Part shown: in pieces, positions 25,645 to 34,557 of the stretch
How the letters are laid out: every line of letters starts with the position of its first letter
How positions within the stretch are numbered: the stretch's first letter is position 1
Source: Helicobacter sp. MIT 00-7814
GTDB lineage: Bacteria > Campylobacterota > Campylobacteria > Campylobacterales > Helicobacteraceae
Length of the DNA stretch: 64,000 nucleotides
Assembly (NCBI RefSeq): GCF_003364115.1
Contig: NZ_NXLL01000001.1
Span: 62,001-126,000 of the forward strand
Reading direction: 5' to 3'
The notes under the pieces: model-generated
The model's input: the letters and a program-made list of their open reading frames with translations, nothing else
Databases searched by the model: none
What the model was told of the DNA's origin: nothing
Position numbers and translations under genes: made by a program

Positions 25645-26493
25645 TTGCAAAAAGTGATTTTTGTGTGTGTTTTGCTAGGATCATTTGTGTTTGGGGATTC
25701 TGTAAATTCTGCAAAAAAAGTGCATAATTTTTCCATTCAGACAGGGGAAATTACCCCAACAGAATCTGCCAATGAAGAATCTAAAGATTCTAAAGAGGAG
25801 CAAGATTCACAAGCACCCAAAAAAGATACAGAAAAAGATTCAGAGTGGGAATCTTCTAGGATTTTTAGCCTCAATGCCTACTTTTCCGTGCATAATCTCG
25901 CGCACTTTTATTTCAATGGCGCTCCTACCACTCTTACAACCTCAACACTAGAACTTTTATTTAACTTCCGCACCTTAGGCAAAAATACCTATTCATCTTT
26001 TGAATTCCCAAATGGCTCAACCGTCCGCACTTTGAGTAAAAATCGCCCTTTGTTTTTTGACTATTTTGCAAAGCTTTCCTTCCTAGAGACAAATCTCCCA
26101 AATGGCTCAATCACCCGCACAAATAGTAGCACAAACACGCGCAGGCGCGTTCAAGACTATGTTTCAGACATTGGCATGGGCTTAGGCGGGCAAATTGGCT
26201 GGAAAAATACAAGTGAAACGCTTTTTGTCGCTTTGCAAATTGAGGGGAATAAATTTTTAATTCCCTTCAAAAGCCCGCTTATCGCAAGTGCTAGAGTTGG
26301 CGTGAGCGTGGAATATATCACAACAGATATGATTTTAAATTTTGGGCTTTTTTATGATGGCGTGCTGTATTATGGCGGGAGCGGGAGTAGCTACTATGAA
26401 GGCAGATACAAAAACTCTCGCATCAATCTTTCAGATACAAGCTACTACGCTGGAGGCATGGGCTTGAGCGTAGGCATTGGAATGAAGTTTTAA
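25645..26493 (+). CDS. Probable outer-membrane beta-barrel protein of unknown function
   Basis: Exported protein of about 282 residues. The signal peptide MQKVIFVCVLLGSFVFG is followed by an acidic, low-complexity E/S/K/D segment to about residue 70, then by strands with alternating hydrophobics (IFSLNAYFSVHNLAHFYF, MILNFGLFYDGVLYY) and a C-terminal GGMGLSVGIGMKF ending in phenylalanine, as for outer-membrane barrels. TTG at 25645 has AAGGA 7 bases upstream; the in-frame ATG at 25639 abuts that signal. No family is recognised. Confidence 0.7.
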   Translation: MQKVIFVCVLLGSFVFGDSVNSAKKVHNFSIQTGEITPTESANEESKDSKEEQDSQAPKKDTEKDSEWESSRIFSLNAYFSVHNLAHFYFNGAPTTLTTSTLELLFNFRTLGKNTYSSFEFPNGSTVRTLSKNRPLFFDYFAKLSFLETNLPNGSITRTNSSTNTRRRVQDYVSDIGMGLGGQIGWKNTSETLFVALQIEGNKFLIPFKSPLIASARVGVSVEYITTDMILNFGLFYDGVLYYGGSGSSYYEGRYKNSRINLSDTSYYAGGMGLSVGIGMKF

Positions 26494-26589
26494 ACAAAGT
26501 AAAACATACATAAGCAGGTGAAAAATAAGTAATTTAGACTGCCTTAATTTTGAGTTGCCCCAAGATGATAAATTTCTGAAATAATAAAC

Positions 26590-27588
26590 TTAAGGGATAG
26601 CCTCTAGGAGCAAAAATTTGAGTTTCTCTGTGTTTGTATGCACAATGGAGGAGATTTCAAGGATAAAATGCGCGTTTGGCGCAAGTGTCAAAAGCTCTTC
26701 TTTTGTTTTTGCTAGAAACTCATCAGATTCTAGCACATCGGCTTTGCTTAGGGCGATTCCAAAGTCTCTAGTGCTAAGCTCTTTTGAAAAATTACCCAAC
26801 TCAAATTTGAGATTCTCAAACTGCGCGCGCGGGGATAAATCACTACGCGTCAAATCCAGCACAAAAAGCAAAAACTTCACGCGCTCAATATGCTTTAAAA
26901 ATTGCAGTCCCAATCCTTTGCCCTCACTTGCGCCCTCGATAATGCCCGGAATATCCGCCATCACAAAAGAGCGCAACATATCCACTTCCACCACGCCAAG
27001 ATGGGGCGTAATCGTGGTAAATTCATAGTTTGCCACCTCTGGTTTGGCGTTTGAAAGTGTGGAAATAAGGCTTGATTTCCCCACATTTGGATAGCCCACA
27101 AGCCCCACATCAGCGATGAGTTTGAGCTCTAGGCGGATATGCAAACTTTCGCCATTGATGCCTTTTTGCGCGTAGGTTGGTGCTTGATTAGTCGCGCTTT
27201 TAAAGCGTGCGTTGCCAAGCCCGCCTTTCCCGCCATGCAAAAACACCACGCGAGAATCTAGCGTGTCTAAATCCACCAAAACTTCTTTGGTTTCAAAATT
27301 CAGAATCTGTGTGCCAAGCGGGACTTTAATAACCAAATCTTCCCCACTTTTCCCTGTGCAACGCCTAGCGCCACCGGGCGCGCCATTTTGCGCTTTGTGA
27401 TGTTTCGTGCCACGGAATCTTGCGAGCGTGTTTAGCGCGGTATCCACTTCAAAGATGACATCGCCACCTTTGCCCCCATCGCCACCATCAGGTCCGCCTT
27501 GTATGACAAATTTTTCCCGCCGAAAGCTCACCGCTCCCGCGCCACCATTCCCAGAGCTTACAAAAATATCCGCACTATCGACAAACAT
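26590..27588 (-). CDS. obg: Obg/CgtA GTPase
   Basis: Ribosome-associated GTPase acting in 50S assembly and stress signalling. The 332 residues contain the glycine-rich Obg fold ([14 protein letters not shown] near 32-45), then the G domain: G1 GYPNVGKSS near 165-173, a switch region with TTITP, G3 DIPG, and SKAD in the position of NKxD. It has the short form with no long C-terminal domain. AGGAG lies 5 bases before ATG 27588. An outer-membrane-type gene lies just upstream. Confidence 0.95.
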   Translation of the reverse strand: MFVDSADIFVSSGNGGAGAVSFRREKFVIQGGPDGGDGGKGGDVIFEVDTALNTLARFRGTKHHKAQNGAPGGARRCTGKSGEDLVIKVPLGTQILNFETKEVLVDLDTLDSRVVFLHGGKGGLGNARFKSATNQAPTYAQKGINGESLHIRLELKLIADVGLVGYPNVGKSSLISTLSNAKPEVANYEFTTITPHLGVVEVDMLRSFVMADIPGIIEGASEGKGLGLQFLKHIERVKFLLFVLDLTRSDLSPRAQFENLKFELGNFSKELSTRDFGIALSKADVLESDEFLAKTKEELLTLAPNAHFILEISSIVHTNTEKLKFLLLEAIP

Positions 27589-27599
27589 CAACGCTCCTC

Positions 27600-28217
27600 T
27601 TAATAATCATCAGAAAAACGCACAAAAATGCCAAAGACAATCGCGCTATTTGGCTTTGCAGTGGGCAAGTCAGAATAAAGCACATAGCCAATCTTCCATG
27701 GCACACCTACACGAAAAGTCGTATAAACCTCGCTTTTTTCGTAAGCAGTGGCAATGTAATGTGTCGCACCAATGCCAAAGTAGGCATAATCACCCTCCCT
27801 GGCAAATGGCCTATCAACAATGCTTAATTCCACGCCCAAGGGCATATAAAAGCCAAAAGTGCCTCTGCCAAAACTCGTAGAATCCACCACGCGCCAAGAA
27901 GCCCCAAGCCCAATATGCGCGCTAAGTGAAAAATGTGCGCCCAAATAATAGCGTATCTGTTGCAAAATCGCTATTTCAGAAATATTTGAGTTGGTGTCAA
28001 ACTTGCTAAATTGCAGTTGGAATCCATTCAAAAGCTCCATACGCGCAGTGGTGAAAAATGGCATTTTATGAGATTGTTGTGTTTGCGGTGGTGTTTGTGA
28101 TGTGCTTTCTTGCTGTGTTGTGGAATAGTTAGAATCTACAGAATCTTGAGATTGCGCAAAAAGATAGCTATTTGTAAAAACTAGTATGCCTAGCACAAAA
28201 GAATAGAATCTGTTCAT
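27600..28217 (-). CDS. Exported small beta-barrel-like protein of unknown function
   Basis: A 205-residue protein with a signal peptide ([21 protein letters not shown]), a Q/S/T-rich linker to about residue 50, and a strand-rich remainder ([62 protein letters not shown]). The pattern fits an eight-stranded outer-membrane barrel, although the last residue is tyrosine. It shares the acidic/Q-rich linker-plus-barrel plan with the gene at 25645-26493 but no clear homology. It is followed by obg after 11 bases. Confidence 0.65.
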   Translation of the reverse strand: MNRFYSFVLGILVFTNSYLFAQSQDSVDSNYSTTQQESTSQTPPQTQQSHKMPFFTTARMELLNGFQLQFSKFDTNSNISEIAILQQIRYYLGAHFSLSAHIGLGASWRVVDSTSFGRGTFGFYMPLGVELSIVDRPFAREGDYAYFGIGATHYIATAYEKSEVYTTFRVGVPWKIGYVLYSDLPTAKPNSAIVFGIFVRFSDDY

Positions 28218-28245
28218 TATAGCTACTTAAAAATAAGGTATGCGT

Positions 28246-28268
28246 AAAAAGCGTGCAAACGCACGCCA
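28246..28268 (-). terminator. Rho-independent terminator of rplU-rpmA
   Basis: On the minus strand GCGTGC-GTTT-GCACGC (28251-28266) is a perfect 6-bp GC-rich stem immediately followed by five T. A wider pairing (28245-28254 with 28278-28287) encloses it and reaches the rpmA stop. Confidence 0.8.
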
Positions 28269-28284
28269 TATTAGGTTACGCTTT

Positions 28285-28542
28285 TTAAGACGCTGGGACT
28301 ACAGAGACTTTTTTGCGCTCTTTTGATTTTTGTGTGAATTTCACCACACCATCAATAAGCGCGAAAATCGTATGATCTTTCCCCATACCTACATTATCGC
28401 CCGGATGCACTTTTGTGCCTCGCTGTCTGATGATAATATTTCCTGCACGCACAAACTGCGAACCGAATTTTTTCACACCTAAGCGGCGTCCCGCAGAATC
28501 GCGGTTATTTTGGGTGCTACCCTGACCTTTTTTGTGTGCCAT
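28285..28542 (-). CDS. rpmA: Large ribosomal subunit protein bL27
   Basis: An 85-residue ribosomal protein near the peptidyl transferase centre. The start [20 protein letters not shown] and [10 protein letters not shown] are diagnostic; the N-terminus begins AHKKG with no propeptide. It is the second gene of the usual rplU-rpmA pair and is followed by obg after the intervening exported gene, close to the common rplU-rpmA-obg order. Confidence 0.97.
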   Translation of the reverse strand: MAHKKGQGSTQNNRDSAGRRLGVKKFGSQFVRAGNIIIRQRGTKVHPGDNVGMGKDHTIFALIDGVVKFTQKSKERKKVSVVPAS

Positions 28543-28570
28543 ATTTTGCTCCTTAAAGTTTTGCTAAAGC

Positions 28571-28885
28571 TTATTTTTCAGAGATTTTGAGGATTCTCAC
28601 GCGTGTGAAATCTCTACGGAATCCGCGTTTAGTCTTGCTATCTTTGCGACGACGCTTTTTAAAAGTGATTACTTTTTTGCCTCTGCCTTCATTAATCACT
28701 TCAGCCTCTATTTTAGCCCCTGCGACAAGCGGAGTGCCGACACTCAGCTCGCTTCCATTATGCAGTGCCAAAACTTCATTAAACTCTACCTTTGACTTTG
28801 GCTCAAGGCTTAGCTTGTCAAGCAAAACAATGCTTCCCTCGCTTACCTTGTATTGTTTGCCTCCATTCTTAAATATTGCATACAT
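28571..28885 (-). CDS. rplU: Large ribosomal subunit protein bL21
   Basis: A 104-residue ribosomal protein. [17 protein letters not shown] at the start and a C-terminal [22 protein letters not shown]-like basic block match bL21. I use the ATG at 28885 because AAGGA lies 6 bases upstream; another in-frame ATG two codons earlier is directly fused to that signal. It is transcribed with rpmA. A minus-strand TAAAAT at 28937-28942 is a possible -10 box. Confidence 0.97.
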   Translation of the reverse strand: MYAIFKNGGKQYKVSEGSIVLLDKLSLEPKSKVEFNEVLALHNGSELSVGTPLVAGAKIEAEVINEGRGKKVITFKKRRRKDSKTKRGFRRDFTRVRILKISEK

Positions 28886-29082
28886 CTGCATTCCTTAGAA
28901 TTTAAAAGTTTTGTTTTTTGTGAAAACAAGACGCGGATTTTAGCTAAAAAATTTTTAATATAAGCTTTAATGCCTTATGAATCTTTGCGACAAAAGCCGG
29001 TGGAATAAAATATCTTTTAATGAAAATAATGAAAAATTACTATTTAAGTTTTATTTTAGATTAGATTCTGTAGTATTTCCTT

Positions 29083-29117
29083 GTCGATTATAGTAATTAA
29101 AAGTTATTATAATCGAC
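29083..29117. promoter_or_regulatory. 35-base imperfect palindrome upstream of the MarR gene (candidate operator)
   Basis: GTCGATTATA (29083-29092) and TATAATCGAC (29108-29117) are perfect arms; the inner bases extend the symmetry to 14 of 17 pairs. It lies in the 316-base spacer between rplU and the MarR gene, about 50 bases upstream of a TACAAT box (29168-29173) for the MarR gene. No other structure is seen in this spacer. Confidence 0.45.
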
Positions 29118-29201
29118 TTTCCCACATGTCCCAAATGTAGAAAATTGTAAAATTACCCCAATAAGGCTACAATACGCCAAATAAAATTTTGAGGTGTGTC
29201 A

Positions 29202-29633
29202 ATGTGTCCGAATATTCAGGAATGTGTCGGCTTCCTTGCGACAAGCATTTGTAAGATTCTCTCAAGCGAGTTTGACAAGCAGCTTGAGGAGTTTGGCATC
29301 ACGCATAAGCAGGCGGGGATTCTTTGGAAGTGTTTTGATACTCCCACTTCTCAAACGCATCTTTGCGACATTGCGAATGCGGATAAAAACTATGTGCGGT
29401 TTTTCATCGATGATTTGGAGGCTAAAGGGCTTGTGACGCGCGTGAAAAATCCGCAAAATAGGCGCGAAAATATGATCCATTTGACAGAATCTGGCAAAGA
29501 GCTTGCGCTAAAAACTTATGAAATGCTTTTAAGATTTCAAGAAGGGGCGCTGTTAGAGCATATTTCAGAATCCGAATACGAAAGCATAAAGGGAATTTTA
29601 GAAAAAATCTACTTGGGACTTTACAAAAACTAA
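29202..29633 (+). CDS. MarR-family transcriptional regulator
   Basis: A 143-residue winged-helix DNA-binding protein. The order of helices, THKQAGILWKCF, the recognition-helix region QTHLCDIANADKNYVRFFIDDLEAKGLV and the wing VKNPQNRRENMIHLTESGKEL fit MarR. Cysteines occur at residue 2, in QECVG, SICKI, WKCF and LCDI; redox sensing is possible but speculative. ATG 29202 has GAGG 7 bases upstream. The YceI gene follows 17 bases later, so it is a likely target along with the regulator itself. Confidence 0.88.
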   Translation: MCPNIQECVGFLATSICKILSSEFDKQLEEFGITHKQAGILWKCFDTPTSQTHLCDIANADKNYVRFFIDDLEAKGLVTRVKNPQNRRENMIHLTESGKELALKTYEMLLRFQEGALLEHISESEYESIKGILEKIYLGLYKN

Positions 29634-29650
29634 AAACTAAAGGAGCAAGT

Positions 29651-30214
29651 ATGCAATTTTTTCAAAAATCACTTTTGGCAGGTGCGGCGTTTTGGCTAAT
29701 TTTTGGCGCGAGTGGCGCATTTGGCATAGAGGAAAGCTATGGCATAGGGCAAGATTCTAAAATCGCTTTTCATGCGAAAAAGTTTGGCTTTGTGAGCGTT
29801 GATGGCGAGTTTAAGAAGTTTTCTGGAGATTTGCGCTTAGATGAAAATGTGATTGTCGCGCTTAGTGGCGTGGTCGAGCTAGAATCTGTTTTTAGCGATA
29901 GCAAGGGGCGCGATGAGCATTTGCTAAAAGAAGATTTTTTCGATACTGCGAACTTCAAGCAGGCGCATTTAAAAATGCTAAGTTATGAAGAAAAAGAGCA
30001 AAAAGATGGCAAGATTTTGGGTGTGATGAAGGTTTTGCTTGATTTACATGGCGTGCAAAAAGAGCTTGAGCTTACGACAGAATTGCAAAATGGCAAGGAG
30101 TTAGAGCTAACTTTGCGCGGGGAGCTTAATATCAAGGATTTTGGCATCGAAGGAAGCGCGATGAATAGTAATAGCGTGAAGCTAGAATTCCACACAATAT
30201 GGGGAGCTATATAA
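29651..30214 (+). CDS. YceI-family periplasmic protein
   Basis: A 187-residue protein with a Sec signal peptide (MQFFQKSLLAGAAFWLIFGASGAFG) and the YceI lipocalin-like barrel: SKIAFHAKKFGFVSVDGEFKKFSG, then VELESVFSDSKGRDEHLLKEDFFDTANFKQA, which is the family signature region, and TIWG near the end. Family members bind amphiphiles or isoprenoids in the periplasm, and some respond to acid or host signals. It is cotranscribed with the MarR gene. Confidence 0.92.
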   Translation: MQFFQKSLLAGAAFWLIFGASGAFGIEESYGIGQDSKIAFHAKKFGFVSVDGEFKKFSGDLRLDENVIVALSGVVELESVFSDSKGRDEHLLKEDFFDTANFKQAHLKMLSYEEKEQKDGKILGVMKVLLDLHGVQKELELTTELQNGKELELTLRGELNIKDFGIEGSAMNSNSVKLEFHTIWGAI

Positions 30215-30391
30215 AGCTAAAATAGAGGCGAGGCAGGAAAAATTAAAGAATAAATTAAAGAATCTGGGATTTTAAAAATCTTAATATTTGCGATAAGTCC
30301 GCGTTTAGAGTCTGTGTTTGGGGCTTTAGATTTTGCATCTTAGATTCTGGATTTAGATTTTGGGCTTTAATTGCATTTTTGAGGGGCGTGA

Positions 30392-30670
30392 ATGATTTTT
30401 CAAGGCTATCTTATTTTCCCAACTACAAGCGCGGCATTTGTCGCAAGTAGGGCGCTTGCAAGTCCGAGCTTTGCAAAGTTTGGGCTTATCTTTGAGCATT
30501 GCCCCGCTCCACGCGAATATTCCCACGACTGCACGCTGGCAATCTACCTTGAAAGCACAAAAGAGGATTTTAGCAAAGAAGAGATTCTGTATTTAAGCAC
30601 AGAATTTGAGAATCTTTTGGCACAAAAAGAAATCGCTTTTAAATTTGTCTGCACGAGCGAAAAGAGTTAG
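30392..30670 (+). CDS. DUF3343 protein (putative Se/S carrier-like)
   Basis: A 92-residue protein with the family pattern: YLIFPTTSAAFVASRAL near the N-terminus, then EHCPAPREYSHDCTLAIYL around residues 36-54, matching the P-x-P-R-E...DC-x-x-A motif of DUF3343, which is sometimes annotated as a putative Se/S carrier. Cysteines at about 38 and 47 would be the active residues. It stands alone, with 177 bases of gene-free sequence upstream (only a small 12-base tandem repeat at 30241-30264) and a convergent lactate permease downstream. Confidence 0.8.
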   Translation: MIFQGYLIFPTTSAAFVASRALASPSFAKFGLIFEHCPAPREYSHDCTLAIYLESTKEDFSKEEILYLSTEFENLLAQKEIAFKFVCTSEKS

Positions 30671-30699
30671 AGGATAAATTTTTAATAAAGATATTTGAA

Positions 30700-30735
30700 G
30701 ATTTAAGAGAATCTTTATAGATTCTCTTAAATCTT
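30700..30735. terminator. Bidirectional stem-loop between DUF3343 gene and lctP
   Basis: AGATTTAAGAGAATCT (30700-30715) pairs exactly with AGATTCTCTTAAATCT (30720-30735) around a 4-base TTAT loop. It lies between two converging genes and can serve both; there is no strong T tract on either side. Confidence 0.65.
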
Positions 30736-30745
30736 AGAAAATCCC

Positions 30746-32419
30746 TTATGAAGGGATAATCCAAGTAAGATGGAAGGCGATGAGGTAGGTGAAAACTCCT
30801 ACACCGATAACAAGTAAAATAGAGTATTTCACCGTGTATTTGAAAAGATCAGATTCTTTGCCAACCAAGCCAACCGCCGCGCACGCGATAGCGATACTTT
30901 GTGGGCTTATCATTTTCCCAACCACGCCACCTACAGAGTTTGCTGCAAGGAATAGCACTTCTGGTATGCCAAGCTCACGTGCTGTAAGCTGCTGCAAAGA
31001 GCCAAAGAGCAAGTTTGAGCTTGTATCGCTTCCTGTTAGGAATACACCAATCCAACCAACTATAGGTGAGAAGAACGCAAATGCGTTGCCTGTTTGTGCG
31101 AGTGCTTGCGCTATGGTAGCTGAAATACCGCTATAGTTTGAAATATATGCAAAGCCCACAACAAGCGAGATTGTGAGGATTGCGAATTTCATTTCATTGA
31201 GCGTTTCGCCAAAAGTGCGTACAGCTGTGGAAACCTTGACTTTAAGCATTACCATTGTGATGAGTGCGACGATAAGAATCGATGTCCCAACGGTGTTGAT
31301 AAGCGGAACTTTAAAGACTGACGCAACTGAAACAGGCGCATGCTGTGCAAACTCCGCTAAAGAACTAAAACTAAACTTCAATACAAGTGCGCTTAAGATT
31401 CCCGCTTCTGTAGCGATAGTTTTACCATCAGAAAGCTTTTCTCCAGCTCCGACAAAAAGATCTTTAAACCAAGGTTGCGTCCAAATCACAATTATCCCGA
31501 TGAGAATAACAAAAGGCATCCACGCCAAAACAATTTCTTGTGTGGAATGTTTTTTTACTTCAAGTTTTGCGCTGTTGCCAACTTCTTCATCGAATTTGAA
31601 AACATTTTTTGGCTTCCAAAAGCGCAAGAATACCGCCATACACGCAATTGAAACAACCGCTGAAGCAATATCTGGCAATTCTGGTCCAAATTGCGTCGCA
31701 GTGATAAATTGCACAATCGCAAAGCTCCCGCCTGCTACAAAACACGCTGGCCATGTTTCTTTCACACCTTTAAATCCATTCATCAAAAAAACTAGGAAAA
31801 ATGGCACAAAAAGCGAAAGTGGCGGAAGCATATGTCCTGCCATTGCAGAAATTTTAATCGCATCCACATGCACAGCCCCAGCCATCGCAGTAATCGGAAT
31901 TCCAACCGCGCCAAATGCCACAGGAGCAGTGTTTGCAATCATACAAAGTCCAGCTGCATAAAGCGGACGCAAACCTAGCCCCACAAGCAACGCTGCCGTA
32001 ATCGCCACAGGTCCGCCAAATCCAATTGCACCTTCCAAAAACGCCCCAAAGCAAAATCCTATGAGAATCACTTGCAAGCGCTGATCTGGCGTGATAGCAA
32101 TGATAGATTCACGCAAAATATCAAAATAGCCAGACTTCACCGTGAGCTTGTAGAGGAAAATCGCCGCGATGATAATCCACGCAATCGGCCAAAATCCATA
32201 CAATGCCCCATACACAAAGCTCCACGCCATCGCATCAATAGGCATATTAAATGCCGCAACTGCGATAATTGCCGCACATACAACGGTCAAAAAGCCCGCT
32301 GTGTGCCCCTTTAACTTAAACACCACAAGAGAAACAAAGAAAAGCAAAATAGGCAAAAACGCCACAAACGCGCTTAGCCAAATGCTCTCAAATGGTTGGA
32401 AATTCTGAATCTGATCCAT
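30746..32419 (-). CDS. lctP: L-lactate permease
   Basis: Proton-coupled uptake of lactate/glycolate across the inner membrane. The 557 residues have about 13-14 hydrophobic segments and typical LctP blocks: GFCFGAFLEGAIGFGGPVAITAALLVGLG, TGSDTSSNLLFGSLQ and AANSVGGVVGKMISPQSIAIA. ATG 32419 is chosen since AAGGAG lies 5 bases upstream. Lactate is an important carbon and electron source for Helicobacter. No second permease copy or lactate dehydrogenase operon lies beside it. Confidence 0.95.
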   Translation of the reverse strand: MDQIQNFQPFESIWLSAFVAFLPILLFFVSLVVFKLKGHTAGFLTVVCAAIIAVAAFNMPIDAMAWSFVYGALYGFWPIAWIIIAAIFLYKLTVKSGYFDILRESIIAITPDQRLQVILIGFCFGAFLEGAIGFGGPVAITAALLVGLGLRPLYAAGLCMIANTAPVAFGAVGIPITAMAGAVHVDAIKISAMAGHMLPPLSLFVPFFLVFLMNGFKGVKETWPACFVAGGSFAIVQFITATQFGPELPDIASAVVSIACMAVFLRFWKPKNVFKFDEEVGNSAKLEVKKHSTQEIVLAWMPFVILIGIIVIWTQPWFKDLFVGAGEKLSDGKTIATEAGILSALVLKFSFSSLAEFAQHAPVSVASVFKVPLINTVGTSILIVALITMVMLKVKVSTAVRTFGETLNEMKFAILTISLVVGFAYISNYSGISATIAQALAQTGNAFAFFSPIVGWIGVFLTGSDTSSNLLFGSLQQLTARELGIPEVLFLAANSVGGVVGKMISPQSIAIACAAVGLVGKESDLFKYTVKYSILLVIGVGVFTYLIAFHLTWIIPS

Positions 32420-32732
32420 ACGCACTCCTTCTTAAAGTTTGATTAAAAACAATCTATCCTAACAGCTTTTTTTAAAAATCAAAAATCGCTTTTGTAGAAA
32501 AATGCAATCTAAACGCTTTTTGTGTAGGAATTAAACACTCTTTAAAGAGAATCTCGCACTTTTGGCATTTTTGAGAGCCCAAAATAGCTCTAAAAACATT
32601 GCAATAAATTTTTCGCTCAAATCTTTGTCTATATTTATATAAAATGCTAGAATCCGCTTCAAAATTGCCTTTCAAAATTAAATGTGTAAATTTTACACAA
32701 TCTTAAAACCTAAGCTCTAAGGATTCTCAAAA
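32420..32732. promoter_or_regulatory. Divergent spacer lctP/lolC with a perfect 17-base palindrome
   Basis: No gene is seen in these 313 bases. TGTGTAAA-T-TTTACACA (32683-32699) is a perfect palindrome 33 bases before the lolC-type ATG, in a position suited to repression of that promoter or its leader. A TATAAAAT-like stretch lies near 32636-32643. The lctP side shows only the AAGGAG ribosome site and AT-rich sequence. Confidence 0.45.
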
Positions 32733-33995
32733 ATGCGTGCGCGACCAAATTTGCGATTAAGTTTATATGTCCTGCCAAAATATTTGCGCTTTGATAAAAG
32801 CCAGCCTTTTATCAGTGTTACGGCGCTTTTGGCGTTTTTTGGCGTTGGCATTGGCGTGATGGTGCTGTGCGTGGCGATGGCGATAATGAATGGTATGAGC
32901 AAAGAGTTTGAGCGTAAGCTTTTTATTATGAATTATCCTTTAAGTATTTATGCAATGAGCTCAAAAGGCGTGAGTGAGGAGATTTTACAAGCTTTAAAAG
33001 TGCAGTTTCCTAATCTTTTATTTAGCCCATATTTGCGCGCAAATGCCCTAAGTCGCGCGGGAAATGATATGAATGCGGCGGTGGTGCTTGGCGTTGATAT
33101 AGAGAGTGAAATCGCTCTTAATGAAGTGGTAAAAAAGGCGTATGAGGGGGAAAATGGCGCTTTAGATAAAGAGAAAATCGCGCAATTTAGGGAAAATGAG
33201 TTTTCCGCGCTCATTGGCAAAGAGCTAAGTTTGCGCTATTTTTTAGAATCTGGCGATAAGCTAAGTTTGTATTTTACAAACCTTGAGCCCAGCGCATTTG
33301 GGCTTTTCCCGCAAAGCAAGCGTTTTGAGGTGGCGGATGTGTTTGATTCTGGGCTTAGGGCGTATAATGAGGCGTATATTTATACGAATTTAAGCGCGTT
33401 ACAGAAATTACGAAAGCTAGATTCTGGGCTCTATGATGGAATCCATGTTTTTAGCAAAGATGCTTTCAAGGACAAAGAGCTTTTGAAAGATTTTTTGCGC
33501 CAACATTTTAGCGAGCGTGTGGGCGTTGAAGGCTGGTGGGAGCAAAATGGGAATTTTTTTTCCGCGATGGAGCTAGAAAAGCGCGCGCTTTTTATCGTGC
33601 TGATGCTTATTATCCTTATGGCGAGTTTGAATATTATTAGCTCGCTTTTGATGGTTGTGATGACGCGCAGGCGCGAGATTGCGCTTATGCTCTCAATGGG
33701 TGCGAGCAAAAGAGAGATAAAGCAGAGCTTTTTTTTACTCGGTGTGGTGATTGGCGGGGGTGGCATTGTGCTTGGCGTGATTCTGACTTGCATTGCGCTT
33801 TTTGTGCTAAGTCATTTTCCTATCATTTCCCTGCCTGCTGATGTTTATGGCACAAGCACACTTCCGCTTGAGCTAAGCGCGATTGATTTTTTACTCACAC
33901 TTTTTGGGGCGATTGTCATTGTGTGTGCATCATCGTATTACCCAGCTTATAAAGCCTCGCAAATTGACGCGCTTGCAGTTTTGCGTAATGAATAG
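32733..33995 (+). CDS. lolC: Lipoprotein-releasing system transmembrane protein (LolC/LolE family)
   Basis: Inner-membrane permease of the ABC system that releases outer-membrane lipoproteins to LolA. The 420 residues show the FtsX/MacB plan: one helix near 27-50 (FISVTALLAFFGVGIGVMVL), a periplasmic domain of about 220 residues, then three helices near the C-terminus, ending SYYPAYKASQIDALAVLRNE, which is characteristic. Helicobacter has one such protein in place of LolC plus LolE. The ATPase partner is not adjacent. Confidence 0.9.
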   Translation: MRARPNLRLSLYVLPKYLRFDKSQPFISVTALLAFFGVGIGVMVLCVAMAIMNGMSKEFERKLFIMNYPLSIYAMSSKGVSEEILQALKVQFPNLLFSPYLRANALSRAGNDMNAAVVLGVDIESEIALNEVVKKAYEGENGALDKEKIAQFRENEFSALIGKELSLRYFLESGDKLSLYFTNLEPSAFGLFPQSKRFEVADVFDSGLRAYNEAYIYTNLSALQKLRKLDSGLYDGIHVFSKDAFKDKELLKDFLRQHFSERVGVEGWWEQNGNFFSAMELEKRALFIVLMLIILMASLNIISSLLMVVMTRRREIALMLSMGASKREIKQSFFLLGVVIGGGGIVLGVILTCIALFVLSHFPIISLPADVYGTSTLPLELSAIDFLLTLFGAIVIVCASSYYPAYKASQIDALAVLRNE

Positions 33996-34145
33996 CTTGC
34001 AAGGGCTTTGCAGGCATAATATTAAGCTGAGTTTAAGTTTTCTAAGAATAGAATGCTCAAACCTAAGCTTTAGCTTGCCCTCAAAAAAGATCTTTCCTTT
34101 TTGTTTGCAATCCAAAGTTTTAAGGAAAACACAAAGGAGTTTGGT

Positions 34146-34391
34146 TTGAAGACAATTTATGTAGGGAATTTGGTGTATTCTGCATCAAAAGAGAGCGTTA
34201 AGGAGCTTTTTTCGCAGTTCGGGGAAGTTTTTTCAGTAAAGCTGATTAATGACCATGAGAGTGGCAGACCAAAAGGCTTTGGTTTCGTGGAAATGGAAGA
34301 TGCTGATGCACTCAAAGCCATTGAAGCGCTTAATGACAAAGACTTCCAAGGGCGCAATTTACGCGTAAATGAGGCAAAACCTCGCGCGTAA
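34146..34391 (+). CDS. RRM RNA-binding protein
   Basis: A glycine-poor 81-residue RNA-recognition-motif protein. RNP2 (IYVGNL, residues 4-9) and RNP1 (KGFGFVEM, about 42-49) are both present; the rest is a single RRM with a short basic tail. TTG at 34146 is chosen because AAAGGAG lies 6-7 bases upstream and gives the usual MKTIYVGNL start. H. pylori HP0827 is the same size and type. It is a monocistronic gene followed by hairpins. Confidence 0.92.
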   Translation: MKTIYVGNLVYSASKESVKELFSQFGEVFSVKLINDHESGRPKGFGFVEMEDADALKAIEALNDKDFQGRNLRVNEAKPRA

Positions 34392-34403
34392 GCGACTTAA
34401 AAG

Positions 34404-34448
34404 ACACTTTTTGTGTTTTTAATTTTGTGTCAGGCATACGCTTGACAC
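34404..34448 (+). terminator. Tandem hairpins after the RRM gene
   Basis: ACAC-TTTTT-GTGT followed by TTTT (34404-34420) is a weak intrinsic terminator. A second perfect stem, GTGTCA/TGACAC, lies at 34427-34448 with a 10-base loop. Both are downstream of the RRM stop codon. Confidence 0.5.
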
Positions 34449-34557
34449 GCCTTATCTTTCTTAATACTTCAAATATTTTTCATTAAATTTTCACATATAA
34501 CTAAAATTTGCTAGGTAATTTACAGGGATTCTAATTATTTCTAATTTTTCTTAGAAT

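Noticed and set aside
28892-29201. Small RNA gene in the rplU/marR spacer
   Set aside because: Only the palindrome and promoter-like boxes are seen; no terminator follows.
30241-30264. 12-base tandem repeat before the DUF3343 gene
   Set aside because: Only two copies in AT-rich sequence; no further structure.
32472-32675. A 67-codon minus-strand frame upstream of lctP
   Set aside because: No Shine-Dalgarno and no domain; it lies in the divergent promoter region.
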